NCBI GenBank assembly: GCA_037951165.1
Contig: JBBDHG010000161.1
Span: forward strand, 433,501 to 497,500
DNA from: Lophius americanus
Lineage: Eukaryota; Chordata; Actinopteri; Lophiiformes; Lophiidae
Reading direction: 5' to 3'
Length of the DNA stretch: 64,000 nt
Below the pieces are notes generated by a model. That model made no database searches, was not told the DNA's origin, and was given only the letters and a program-made list of their open reading frames with translations. Shown in pieces: positions 23,001-36,000 of the stretch. Numbering within the stretch: the first letter of the stretch is position 1; every line of letters starts with the position of its first letter. The position numbers and the translations under genes were made by a program.

Positions 23001-24770
23001 AAACGCTAAAAATGCTGTTAATGTATTTATCCTGTTACTCCAAAAGCTAGTGAGACTTTTGCGCAGAGGAAAAACTTAACTTTTTTTTGCTAAAAAAATT
23101 AAGCTAAAAGGAACACTTCATGTTAATAGAGATAAATCTACAGAAATCTTGAAGGAAGCATTATGGAAAATTGGTTAACTTCCATTTTAAGAGACAAACA
23201 AATGGAATTTGAATAGGGTTCACTAGGTACGCCCTCATGAAATTCATTTGCATTTGTTGCACAACTTCCTTTAGATTTAGAAACTTATGCAATATAAGCA
23301 CGACTGCTTGAGGAAAAGATTTTAGGGATCAACACCAGATGCTTCAACGTATATTCTAAACATGATTTCCATTTTTGGAAACTCCAAGTGGTTGAGCAAC
23401 ATCCCACAGTTTGAAACCACTCGCAATGAACTAATTCCACATGCTGCTGCCTAAATGTCTGCCTCCAAGATGTTTGCCGTCATCACTGGCAAACATCTTG
23501 GCCTGCATGTAAACAGAGGGATGCTATTAGTATTCTCGAGAACATGGGCGTTGACATATTCAAAACAAGAACCCAGTACATATCTCCTCATTTAGTATGC
23601 AGAATTCTGTCTCAGACTCTTAATACTTACACTATTATGTCCGAAATACATTTTTTTAAGTCTCTTATACTTTCCATCTGCTTCATTCGGCTCTCTCTTC
23701 ATGACAAAAGAATGGTGATGTAAGCCTGTTCTCAATCTCACATAACCCAGCCTCTGTTTCAGATTAAGTTCATCTGTGTGGTGCACGTGTGTATTTGGTG
23801 CGTGCGAACAAAGTGTAGTGAAAGCATCCTCGTGATTCCCGCTTACACTGTCCAATTTGGGCTGCAAAATTATGGTGAATGAGTATTTTCCTGTTTGTTT
23901 TTAGAATCAGAGTTGTGTGTTTTAGCTACAAACTGCGTGTTAGCAGCAGGTTGCAACACGACAACAGCTAAACAGGTTTGAGTTGAATGCATAACATTCC
24001 TACTGCAGTGGTGAGGTTAGGGAAAACAGCTGCAGCTCAGATGTGCAGATAGATTAATTTTTTCACTGACACAAATGAGATAATAACTCATAGAACCTAC
24101 TGTAGAAAATTCTAGAGATTTTTTTCAAGATGAAAATGTTGGGGAGAGATCCAAAGAGAACAGTTCTTTTTGTGTGGTTATGGTTATGATGCTTTAGTCA
24201 GATGTTATGTTTCCACAACATTGTCTAACAAAACTGAAAAACTAAATATACATTCATCTTTTATAACTGCTTATCCATGAACATGTGTGAGCGTGTTTAC
24301 GTGCAATGAATGAGAAGTTACATTAAGAATGAAAATAAACTGTTTAATCTGACAGAAGCTCTTGTTGCTGTAACGTCAGCTGAATGTGGAGACATTGACT
24401 AGACTCTGAGCTTAGCAAATTATTTATTTCATGTAGACACAGTTCAAGCTTGTGAACCTATTGAATATTTAATCCTGAAAGGGGTATAAACAATGCCTTT
24501 TCAGGTCAGTTTTGGCTTCCCAAGACTTGTATCACACCGTACAAGCTGTACGGAGTCATCATCTTCACTTGACGCCATACACTTATGATTAAATGATCAG
24601 TTATTATCTTTTCTTTATTTGCATCTTCTTAGGTTGTCTGGGGAGAGTGACGCAAAACTGTTTTTTCTGTGACACTCATCAAAGTTTTGTTGACTATGAA
24701 ACCTGCCATGGAATTTCCATTGGGGAGCTTTATCTCCAAAAGGTTTAGGACCATTATTTCCCAACCTTTG

Positions 24771-24870
24771 GTCCAATTTAGTGCAAATATTGTGCATATG
24801 AATCGACTCGATAAGATCTATTTTGCATATACCATACATATTCTAGTCGTCATATTTTACTCGCTAGGAG
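24771..24870 (+). repeat. Third copy of the GTGCATATGAATC dispersed repeat
   Basis: Contains GTCCAATTTAGTGCAAATAT, TGTGCATATGAATCGACTCG, AAGATCTATTTTG and CGTCATATTTTACTCGCTAG, all mirrored at 6321-6502. Relative to those copies it carries a short insertion before CGTCATATTT. The 130-codon open frame across this place looks accidental. Confidence 0.6.
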
Positions 24871-25697
24871 GGGCTTCTTGGTCTTTTTCCCTTTTTGAGG
24901 ATATAACGTCATTTATATTGAAGAATTCATCAGTGTGTTTGGATATACGAAGGGGATTGAGGAAATTTCAGAGATATACCCTCGATGTCGGGGATGTCAG
25001 CTTAGGGATGGTTTATGTATTAAGTGTATTTATGTCTGTTTTTGGGGCATTAGAGCACTAAAGGTGTCAATCAATGTTGGATAACACTCTACTTCTGGTG
25101 CAGCTACACGGAGTGCATGTATCCTGTTTTCATATCACATGTCTGAGTATAAATTCAATTCAAGTATGAGTTGTGTAGTGTATGTACAAACCCAAGTATT
25201 GTTTTTTTATGTACGCAAAGAGTGTTAGTGCATTATGGCAGGCGGTTTTGTTGCCGTAAAAATGATGCATTAACCTTGGAGCTATTTGCTGTAGACTCAG
25301 AAAGCCATATCCGGTTTGTGCTTGCATGTGCAATTCAGGCAAACCACAGGGAAAGCCACACGAGGCCCATCGGTACTATAACTAACCATAAGGAAAACAC
25401 AAAAAAGACCTCTTACTGAGTGAACATAAATAGTAAGAACTGTCTGTCAGAATAGTCAACCCTGAACATCTTCCCATTTATGTGTCAGATCAGAGAAGAT
25501 AAAGGTACCCACGTACACCTCACTCTTACATCTTTACATTAAAGATGCAGAGATGCTATACAGCTATGAGGAGGGCACATGACCTGAACAAAAACTGCAC
25601 CACTTTCCTCTCCTCTCCAGGGGATGTGACGGTGATAATGCTGGATTTCCACTGTCCTGTAACCAATACCAGCCGCCTCATTCTGCATCTACAAAGT

Positions 25698-25750
25698 GAA
25701 GTGTGTGTGTGCTTGTGTGTGTGTGTGAGAGAGAGAGTGTGTGTGTGTAG
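25698..25750. repeat. Compound (GT)n(GA)n microsatellite
   Basis: GT runs interrupted by GCTT and by a short GA run. It causes spurious Ser/Val/Cys-rich ORFs on both strands. Confidence 0.9.
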
Positions 25751-28571
25751 AGGTGCAGGAAGTCATTCATTGCAGTCTGACTTACTGGCAAGGCTACGTC
25801 AAAGAACTGAGAGCAGAGCCCAAAGGGGAGTATATCAGAGAATAAATGTGAGTCAGCCATGAATAATTTAAGACTGCGTGCTTGTGTTTGGTAGGACTTT
25901 CCTGTATAAATCGTAGAAGGAATCGAACAAAGAATAGAGGGAGAAAAAAGCAGACGCACATAGAAGCAGCTGTGTGCATGTTATACAGGTGAGAGCTGCT
26001 GTGCATGGAGAGGCAGCAGCAGGTAAAAAACATGTGGTGATACAATGACTTCCATTCTTTGAGGCCGATCGAGGTGATCGAGTGCTGGAGGAGAGAGAGT
26101 CCATATGGAGGAGGAGGAGGGGGAGGAAGAAATGGAATATGGAGAATATTAAAATGCTACAGGCAGGAGGAGACAGATGGAGAAGCACTGGAGCGAAGAG
26201 TCATTTCTAAAAATATATTGTAAGCAGTGTCATTGTGTGCACTACAAATATAAATCATCTGGCAATTAATATGGTACAAAATTTGAAGCTGTCCTTTTTA
26301 AGAGGAGATGTTTATTCAAAGTAGGGATCTTCCAACAGTTCAATGTTCAATGAGCCTGGATTCAGATAACGTTCACAGAAAAACACGCCTATACTTTACC
26401 TCCCTCCAGTGACCAAGTATGAAAACACACCAAGCTCTTGGCTCACAAGACGCCAGAAAGCAGAACATCAGATATACAGGAAACAACAACACAAGAGCCA
26501 AAATAGAGATTTGAATAACTCCTCTTTTCACACTGCCAATGTTCTTCACTAACATTAATCTCACGTGAGGTCATGGATTGTTGTGGCATTAAACACATTC
26601 TGCAGTCTGTGAAGAGTTACACAGTTTATGTGGATCTTTAATATCATGGCCAATCCAGACCAAGAGTCAGCATTGCCCGAAATAGCCAATATATTTATAA
26701 AGTTTTATTTCTGGTACATCGGAAAATAAAACAGTATTTTTATTATAATTATTTTTAATAATAATAATAAATCGTTTTGGACGCTTAGTGTTTATAGTCA
26801 GGGGAAATTCTACTCAAAGTTTTTCATGTTAAAAAGTATAATGTAGGACATTTAAAAAAAAGAAAATGATGCCATTGCTTGGGGGAATTGGTATTCTGAA
26901 TTTAAAACATAGAAGGAGAACGATGGAAGAAGGATCAGGTGGAAGAGAAAAAACATTAACAGGAAGATCCATCACTAGAATTGTCCAGTTCATATTATGT
27001 TAAGTCTCAAATTCACAAAGCACAATGCCTGAATTGGTGTACGAAGTTCATAATTTGAATCCCTGGCTGAGTCCATCAGAATGTGGTACACTTAAGTGTC
27101 CATCATCAGAACATCCTGGTTCTTAACTGTTAAATGAATGTAAAATGCATGCAGTCTTTCTGGTCCTGAGGACGATCTGCCAAGGGTGACAAAGAGCAAA
27201 AGTAAAGCCTGCAAATGTTTTGGGACCTAAAAAAAAAATTTGGAAGAGCGGGATCCTATATAGCTTTTTATATTGCCACATATGAGAACTCTAAAGCCTC
27301 TCATGTAACCTCTCATGAAATCACTTTACAGAGCAACAGCAACACCCCAAAACGCCCCATAAGTGGGACTCCCTCAAACAAATATGGTTCTTCTATAGCT
27401 AAAACTGTCAATACTGATTTATCCATCTTTTGTTTTATATACAGATGTGTGTGTGTGTGAATAAAATAGTTCAGTTGGATGACGCTGCAATGACTGAACA
27501 CTTTTTTTTTTGACAGACTGCATTTTTCTGTGGGAAGACGACATGAGGGCACTGACTTCCCACTTATATGTTTTCAACTTTTCCCTTTTCCAACATACCA
27601 GATGTACGAGTGAACTATCAGGTTTCTAGATGAATTATTATTAAGGTTCTGTTTTAAACAAGATGTACCACACTGCACAACAATCTGGACCATTTATCCA
27701 CAATGCCAGTAGAGGAAGTATGCCAAAACCCCTGGACTAATGTACAAACATTTGTTTATTAATAACTAAATCTGTCTTCAGGGATATGTTACTGCTTACA
27801 GCCTGCAATGGATGCAAAGGAAGGAAATATCAAGTCAAGTGTTGGATTGATTGCCATGAAACTTGGTTTACTCAGAGTATTTGGAAGTTCTGATATTTAA
27901 AACCAAATGTTTAGGGAATAGTTACTAAACTGCAGTCACCGAACAAACTAATTGCCAAATGTTTGCATGATAATACACTAAACTGAAAACCGATACCTGC
28001 AGTGCTCTAATTATCACTTTGAGCTTCAAATTAGCATTCATGTTAAAGCCTCAATGTCGCACACTCAGTGAGGTCATGGAGTTTGAGCTATGTGGGTGGG
28101 CACCGACGGGGAAGGATGTTACCTAATTACAAGAAACTATTGGTTCTATGTAGAGAGTGTAGGACCAGTTATGAAATGACTCAGAGTGGGAACGAATAAT
28201 AGATCTTTTGAAATATGTCCCCTCTTGATCCAGGGACTTCCCACTTCTGCAGCATCAGAAATGGTTTACAATCTGTCCTTAAAAAGCCTGCAAAACCTGA
28301 GCAGCAAAAGAGTGCTTGCTTAAAAGCATAATGAAATCAGAGCAGGAGACAGGTTGTCATAGCAACTGAAATTTTAATATTTGTAAGATATAAAAATCTT
28401 CATCTTTATCATACAATAACATTACCATAAATTTAGTCAAAGTAAGGAGAGTTTGCCACCAAACAAGAATTACAATATAACGTTGATCCCTTTTTGAGGT
28501 AAGACAGCTGGTTCATTGATTATCTAGCCACTCAGATTTCCCCTTCCACACGTGAAGAGACCTCTTTTCTT

Positions 28572-28577
28572 TTTATT
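28572..28577 (-). terminator. Candidate polyadenylation signal for rps6ka1
   Basis: TTTATT on the + strand, so AATAAA on the gene strand. It is the first such hexamer I see downstream of the rps6ka1 stop and implies a 3' UTR of about 1.4 kb. Inferred only. Confidence 0.35.
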
Positions 28578-29938
28578 CATGAGTTATCCATGTGGGACAT
28601 TCTGCCTCACCTGTAGGCCTACAGGCACCAGGATGAATGGAGGAATTGAGTTTAACACAAGGCTGTTGAAGACAATCCACACTTAGGGCAGTCCTGTGTG
28701 ATCTTCATACGCTGTGATTGCATCGTTTGTAAGGGGGAGGGGGAAGCTGTCTCTGAGTGCTCAAATAAAGATCAGCCTCTCTTTCATACTTCTAAACAGA
28801 AGGATTTTGACCTGCCATGTGCTCAGTGTATCTGATTGTAATCATCACTTCCTTTGAGTATCGAGAAAAACACCCCAATCAACACCAAAAGCAGCCAACA
28901 CAGGAAACAGCATTCAATAAGCATTGTCCAAGAAACACAGTGGAAAAAAACTGAAAAAAAAGGAAACAAAGCTAATATAGAACTTTTAACATGCCACACT
29001 GTTCCTTGGCGGGTTCTCTTTCACAGAAAGCCACACAGTTCACTAGTTTCTGGAGTAATAAAAATAATAGACATCTTAAACGGTTGCCAGTAGTTTGACC
29101 AAGCAGAGAAAAAGAAGAGGAGAAATGAGGAAGCCACACGACATTATCACATCGGCGGACATGCGAATGATTCTGCAGCGTTCCGCATGACAGTTTACAC
29201 TCACTGCAAGTCATGCAAGTCACACACACACACTCACACACAGACTCTCTGTAAAACAAAATACAAGCATAGATTAACATTAAACAAAGAAGAAATACCA
29301 TTTTCGATTTCCTAGTATCCATATTTTCTGGCTGTACCAAAGAGGCATTCATGGTAGAATTGTTTCAAATTCATATTAACAACGCTATTTCAAAAAACAT
29401 TTAACAGCAGTTGGACATAAATGTGTTTTTGTGCCATCAGCACAGGTTGTTGTCGTGGCACACCCGGTATAAAGCTCATCAACTTTACAAAAAGAACAGG
29501 GAGACAGACAACAAAAACCAGCGGACATGCGTGCAGCAGAGATGAGTGAAAACCGATTACAGCGAGGATGAGGAGAGAGAACTGGCATTGTCACAATCAT
29601 AATTATGGCTGCATCGACTTGGTGGCCAGTCATGCACAAATACACTCGCTCTAGCTCACACACAGCACTAATACACCTGCCAAAAATCTCATCCTTTTTT
29701 CCCCCTCATAGGCCCCATCAATCTTAATCTTTTGCTATCCAAAGTAGCCGCCAACCAGCCTGAAGAAGGATGACAGAGACGGCTGATGTCACCAGATCTG
29801 GGCAGGACCCCAGTCCCGGTTTCTTGGCTTGTAGAGGCGGACGGACACCAAGCCCCCCCGCGTAAGCTGACTGGGTGGTTGGAGCCAGGAGGTTCAATTT
29901 GGTCAGTCTCCAGTGAGCTGATTGGCAGTTTAGAGTTT
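28572..29938 (-). other. rps6ka1: Probable rps6ka1 3' UTR
   Basis: Non-coding sequence between the rps6ka1 TAA and the first downstream AATAAA. It includes a short CA-rich tract near 29220-29245 and a 16-bp palindrome (CCTGTAGGCCTACAGG) near 28609-28626. Confidence 0.4.
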
Positions 29939-30061
29939 TTACAGTGAAGTGGAGGGAAGCTTCTTCACACGCCTCTGAGCTAGGAAGGAGCTCTCGATGG
30001 GCTTGAGTTCTGGAGTCGGTTGGGAGTTCTTCAGGGCAGAGTAGGTGGCTGCCATTGCACC
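29939..30061 (-). CDS. rps6ka1: rps6ka1 last coding exon: ERK docking tail
   Basis: Forty residues plus TAA. LAQRRVKKLP is the D-type ERK docking motif. The terminal STSL is a class I PDZ ligand (human STTL). This exon gives the best paralog discrimination (RSK1-type PTPELKPIESS). Confidence 0.95.
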   Translation of the reverse strand, partial: GAMAATYSALKNSQPTPELKPIESSFLAQRRVKKLPSTSL

Positions 30062-33000
30062 CTATACATAAATAGAAGATTGGTGAGAGCAGCCCAGATA
30101 ACCAACTACCCTAAACTGAAATATTGATTCAGTTCCGGTTAAAAACGAAGAATTACAGGTTCTGAAACGTGCTCCATTTACAAAAATCCAAGACCCAGTC
30201 TCTATCGTCTGTAAGAATATTTGAGGCTCGTTTACCTTCACCAGTTTGGGGTCGTGGTGTGGGAGCTGGCTGTTAGGCAGTTTGTCCCTCTGGACAATCC
30301 AGAGATGTTTGAGCACCTGTTGAGCAGTCAGTCTCTGATGAGGGTCCACGTGAAGCATCTTGGACACAAGGTCCTAGAGGAAGCACACATTAAATTCAAA
30401 CCATGAAATCGAGACAGGAGAAGACGCTGCTCCTCTCCGAGAAGAAGGACTTAAGGAGGTGTTAGAACAATTTGTAGCTCTACCTTGGCAGAATCGGACA
30501 CGGTGTCCCAGTTGCCTCCAACCAGACTGAAGTGACCGTTGCCTATCCTGTTCAGAATCTCATTTGGGGTGTCCTCAGGTCCGTTGGCAAATGGAGTGAA
30601 ACTGGCGAAGGAACCAGAGAAAAGGGTGAGTATGAAAAGTGACAAGAGAGGAATCTGCTGGAGAAGTGAAACGCTGCTACTAACCCAGCCAGCATGGTGT
30701 ACAGCAGGACTCCCAGACTCCAGATATCACATCCTTCATCGTAGCCCCGGCGCTTCAACACCTGTAAAACAGCCCAGGAGAAAACATATCTTACACATTT
30801 TTAGTTTATTCTGGGATTGATCAGGTTCAAGTACAGCATCCTCCAATCCAGACCACGGAATAATGAGGCTCAAACTGAAGACTACTCACTTCAGGAGCTA
30901 CGAAGTTAGCAGTGTAGCACGGTGTCATCAGAAGGCCATTGTTGGCGCGTAATTGCTTCGCAAAGCCAAAGTCGCAGATCCTGATAGACTCTGGATTCCC
31001 TGAATCGTCGACATAGAGGATGTTGCTGGGCTTTAAGTCTCTGTGCACCACCTGGATGATCACAGAAGGAGGGAGTGAGAAACATGGGAAAGAAATCTCT
31101 TGCGGTTTTGATCTCATTTGATAATCTGTTGATGTGAACACGTGCGTCACTTAGTAAAAAAAAATTTAAATATAAAAAAGAGCCTGATTTCTGGTGATTT
31201 TTTGGGGATTTGCGGTAAGAATGAAGTGATCAATTTAGAAAAATCAGAAAAAAAATGTTACAACTGCAGCTTCCCCTCAAGAGAGTAAGGAATTTGAGGG
31301 AGTTCACACTCGTAGTTCTGTTCTCTTGGTTGGATAGAAGCAGACATTTAGGATATTTTGCAGAAAAACATTTTTAGTACAGATCCACTTATTTTTCAAA
31401 AAAAAGATGGAATGACCTTATTGGACAGCTTTAGGACATGAACTTGCCAACTTCTGATACGAGCTGGGCTGAATGTGATTGTTGGATTGTTCAGGTGGGT
31501 TACTATGGGGGTATTTCATAACAGCTGAAAATTCTAATATTATATTATAGTAAGGTCAAAACTGTTTGGGATTACGCAAGTTGACTAATGTCAATTACAC
31601 AAATTTATTTTGGGACTTGTCACATCAACACGCTAACGTTTCGGCCAAGTGGTCATCTTCAGAGCATGAAAGAACACTGATATCAAGTAATTTAGAAACA
31701 GGAAGTGTAATGCTCATATCTCACAGCACTGCTGGAAACTACCAGAAACCCATTTGTTCAAGGTGTTTCAGTCGGCTTGGATTATGTGGTGTGTGTGAAG
31801 GTTCAGGCGGATGAGTTTGCATGTGAATGAATTTCTGCATAACTTCAAAAAAAATAAAGGGAGGCTATCAGTGGTCTTTCAGTTGAAATATTAGTTTTAT
31901 AAAGTTTACTTTTCAATAAAATGTTTATTAATGACCTAATAATACTCTGACACGTTTTGAACTGTGTGTTAGCATTTCTACTCACCCCCTGAGAGTGCAG
32001 GTACTCCACAGTCTTGGTGATGGTGTGAAGCACAGCGCTGGCCTCTCTTTCCGAAAAGAATTTCTGTTTGAGGATCCGATCCAGCAGCTCTCCTCCGCGC
32101 ATCAGCTCGGTCACCAGGAAAACCTGCTTACTGTTATCGTAAACCTGAGATACGCGCACACACATTATCCTATCAGCTGCAACATCCGTCACACTAGTGC
32201 GATACAAGTGTGTGTTTTCATACTCACATCCTTCAGTGTTATGATGTTGGGGTGCTGTCCATATCTCAGCAGAATCTCTATCTCCTCTGAGGGGTCCGTG
32301 CTGGTTTTGTCAATCATCTGTCATTCACAAAAACAATGAGTTTCTAGCACCAGCACACCTGGGATTGTTTGTGTTTCATCAGGCGAGTGTCACACGGCTC
32401 CTCTTTACCTTGACAGCGTATTCCATGTTGGTGGCTTTGTGGACACATCGTTTACAGACGGAGAAGGAGCCCATGCCGATGTCTTCCTTCAGAACGTAGC
32501 CGTCGCTGAAGAGCAAATTCTTCCCGTGTAATTGCTGCAGGGGAAGAGTTAAAGATTGAAGGGAAGATGGTGAGGTGAGGCTGTGAGGGACTGTAAGAAC
32601 CAACAAGGAAGAGAGGGATGCTGGTGGTTCTTTAGGAAGGAGTCTATTTCCCTCTCTAGAGCTGTGAACGTATGTCTCTCAGTTTGCAGAACGGAACAAT
32701 GACCCTGTCTGGCAGGAAATAGGAGTTGAAACACATACTGGTGTTAAACCATTCTTACTGTATCTATCCGTGTTTCCCTACAGTCATCACTGCTGTTCAA
32801 AAATTACACTGTGAACTGCAAGGCCAATTGGAAGGGCAAAGCCAACCGCATATATCGGTTTACCTAAATTTAAATCAAATGTAAATTAAATGTGCCTTGA
32901 TTTTCAGACTCAAATGTACACAGTGAAGCAACCGCTGAAGTCTGACCTGGACCACTGGGTTTGGCTGAGGCTTGACAGGCTCCACCGAAAACTCCTCGTC

Positions 33001-36000
33001 CAACAGAGTCGACGCAATAAAGCTGAAACCTCTGAATAGCTGGTGGGCTCCAGCACTGGGGGGCACGCCAGGGGAGTCTGGAAATTAAAAGCCAAAAAAA
33101 GGCCTCAATATGTGGGATTTTTTGAACGTAGAAAAGTACGCTGCAATGTTTTGGACATATGTCCTATGTTTTGGAGAAGACGACCAGCCCTCAAAATCGA
33201 ATAAAATGATCCCTCCATAGAAAACGGTGTGGATGTAAAATGCGATGAAAAATCTATTTATGAAGAGGCACCATTATTTATATTGGTAAGTTCATGTATA
33301 AAGTTGAGTAAATCTAGAATGTATAATTTCACATATACCCTATATGCTCCGGAAAGATGAACGCCCTTCAACAATAAGATAAAATAAGTGTCATAGAACA
33401 CAAATGCATCCACTACTGGAAAAAAACTATCATGAGTGAAAGTGCATAAACTGACATTAAACATCAGAAAAAAAAGTCAGTCTGCCTAAAAACTGCTAAA
33501 AAACAACAATTGAATTTAATGCCACTTTAAGTTTATTCATTTATTATAAGTACTGCTATAATAAAATATTCCTAAATCTTAACTTTGCTAAAATCACAAC
33601 TGTGGCTCCTTTCAACCTGCATTGACTGACTATTCATCCTGAGAGAGGAAGAATATAATAACTCTAGTGAAATGCTTTCAGGGAGGAAATTCAACAAATT
33701 AGTACGAAGTGAACATTCAGCTTTGATTTCTGACCTTTAGGGGTGCGTGAGGTGAACTCCGAATCAAAATAGAAGGTGTCATCTGGACGTGCCACTGCCG
33801 GTCTAAACGGAGGCTTTAATTCTTTTCTAAAGAGTTTCTGAAAGTAAAAAAACATGCTTGATGGATCTGCATTCATACAGATGATTTTTTTATTCTGCAT
33901 ATATTAGATAGAGCTGACCACTCACATTCCAGTCTATAGTGGAGAAGAAACTTTGACGTTTGATCTCCTCTGCACCATCAGCACCAGAACCTGTAGAACA
34001 AAAAGAACAGCAGTTAGCCGTAAGAAGCTCAGCAAATGACCAAAGACACATGTATATAAAAAACAAGATAATAGTGACCCAGTCTGTTGGCAGGGTTCCT
34101 CTTGAACAACGCCCTGAGCAGAGACTGGGCCTCTGTGCTCAGGAACTGAGGCATTCCCAGGCGCGCCCTGAAGGGAGCGACAGACGGCACGGAGCTCAGA
34201 CGATTCATCAGACATCAAGGGAGGTATTTTGCAGCTGAAAAATGGCTTTTGTGTTGCCTTTCTGAAGAATACTCACTTCAGAATCAGGTTCATAGTTTCT
34301 TTACGGTCTTTCCCTTGGAAAGGTAGCGCTCCAGTCAGCATCTCAAACTGGGAGAGAATAGACGTGTAATTTATAGGCGAGCATAGATATGAGCAGTAGA
34401 ATATTTACATGCATGTCAACCTCATTGGATGCCCGCCTGTAAGAATTGTATTGAAAGCCCTTGAAATTCCCCCCAAATCTATAAGCAGGGTTTAACACAT
34501 GCAGAAAAGTTTGATCAGACCCTAAAAGAAGCGATAATTCATTAGATCGTCAAATAACCATGCACCGGCTGGCCCAAACAGATGTTGTCAGAAGTAAGGT
34601 CCGCCACGTATCCAAAAAGCCATTTCAGTTCACACCAACACTATTTCAAAATAAGTATTTTTATTGCTTTGCGGCCATTGTATGTCCTTTGTTAGAGGTT
34701 TATTGAATTTCCATAGGGAAGTTAAAATGGAAAGAATCCAAAAGTTCCATGGCGAGTGTTGATGTGTGTGTATTTACTATACGCCGAAACGTTTGAAAAT
34801 GATTTACATAATTATGAAATTGGGAAATAATGTGAATTTTAACTTTCTTGCTTACCATTAGTACTCCAAATGACCACCAGTCTGCGCTGTGTATGTGACC
34901 CTGCCTGTTCACGACCTCTGGAGCCATGTACTCCACAGTACCACAGAAAGAATATGCTTTCTTCTCATGGTCAATGGCTTCTTTACACAAACCAAAATCT
35001 GGAAAAATATAAAAAAAATACGAACATATTAAGATATAAAAAACCTCATTTTCAATCTTAAACTTATAAAACGCATATATCACATGTTTTAAGCACAAAC
35101 CATATGTCTTGATCTCTGATTTGCTATGTTCACTTTCTGTAATCTCTTAATGTCCCCTTTAGTCAAACAGTGACAGGATCCGGGGTAAATAAATGTTTGA
35201 CATTATGGATAACGATAGAGATAAACACAAAGTGTAATGTGTAATAATTAACACGGGGAACACCGAGTGAAACATGCAGATATCTGGAGTGAAACTGATA
35301 AGAATGTTTCCACACTGTGAATAATGAGGGTCCACAGATTAGAGGAGAGTAAAGTGTGAGTTTAGAATGATGGTGTTTGAAAGAACAGCAGAGTCACCTG
35401 TGAGTTTGATATGTCCCTCCTCGTCAAGGAGAATGCTACAAAAACACAATCAAAAGGTTAAATAATGAATATTCTCTAGGCTGTGATCATTTTGTGCCAC
35501 CTGCTGGAATCCAGTTGCAAAATATAACAATAATCTTTACAACTTTGAGAGATCATAATGACTTTTCATTACTAACAATCCTCTAAAGCCATGTTTCCAC
35601 ATGCAAGTATAAGGGCGAGTGCAGAGGTCGAATGCATATCAATTTCAGTAAGAGGTGATGCCCCGTAAAAAGGTAAAATGCTGCATTAAGCTGACGTAAA
35701 CTATGTAGGTCTCAAAACCATGGAACCGCATTGCTTCTGTTTAGATTTGCATTAACAGGCTAAAGGGTGCACACATCACATTTTGCTTAAAACAATAATA
35801 ATAATAGTATTTATATAGAACCTTTCATACATAACATGCAACTCAAAGTGCGTTGCAGTGTAGTACAAAAACAGCAACAAAGAATTTAAAAACTTAAACA
35901 AAAAATTCTTAATGAATACATAAAATCACATGGCATTAAACAAGGCCCGAAAGAGAAACACAAAAAATAAAGTCTTAAAATCGAGTAAAAGGTCCAATAA

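Larger units (their letters stand above)
20057..28571. other. Intergenic, no gene recognised
   Basis: About 8.5 kb without supported exons. It contains the third dispersed-repeat copy (24.8 kb), a short degenerate GAACCTT repeat near 22115-22140, a GT/GA microsatellite (25.7 kb) and an AT-rich tract near 26.7 kb. Confidence 0.6.

Noticed and set aside
24669..25061. 130-codon open frame with hydrophobic segment
   Set aside because: It runs through a dispersed repeat copy; no recognisable domain and no start or splice context.
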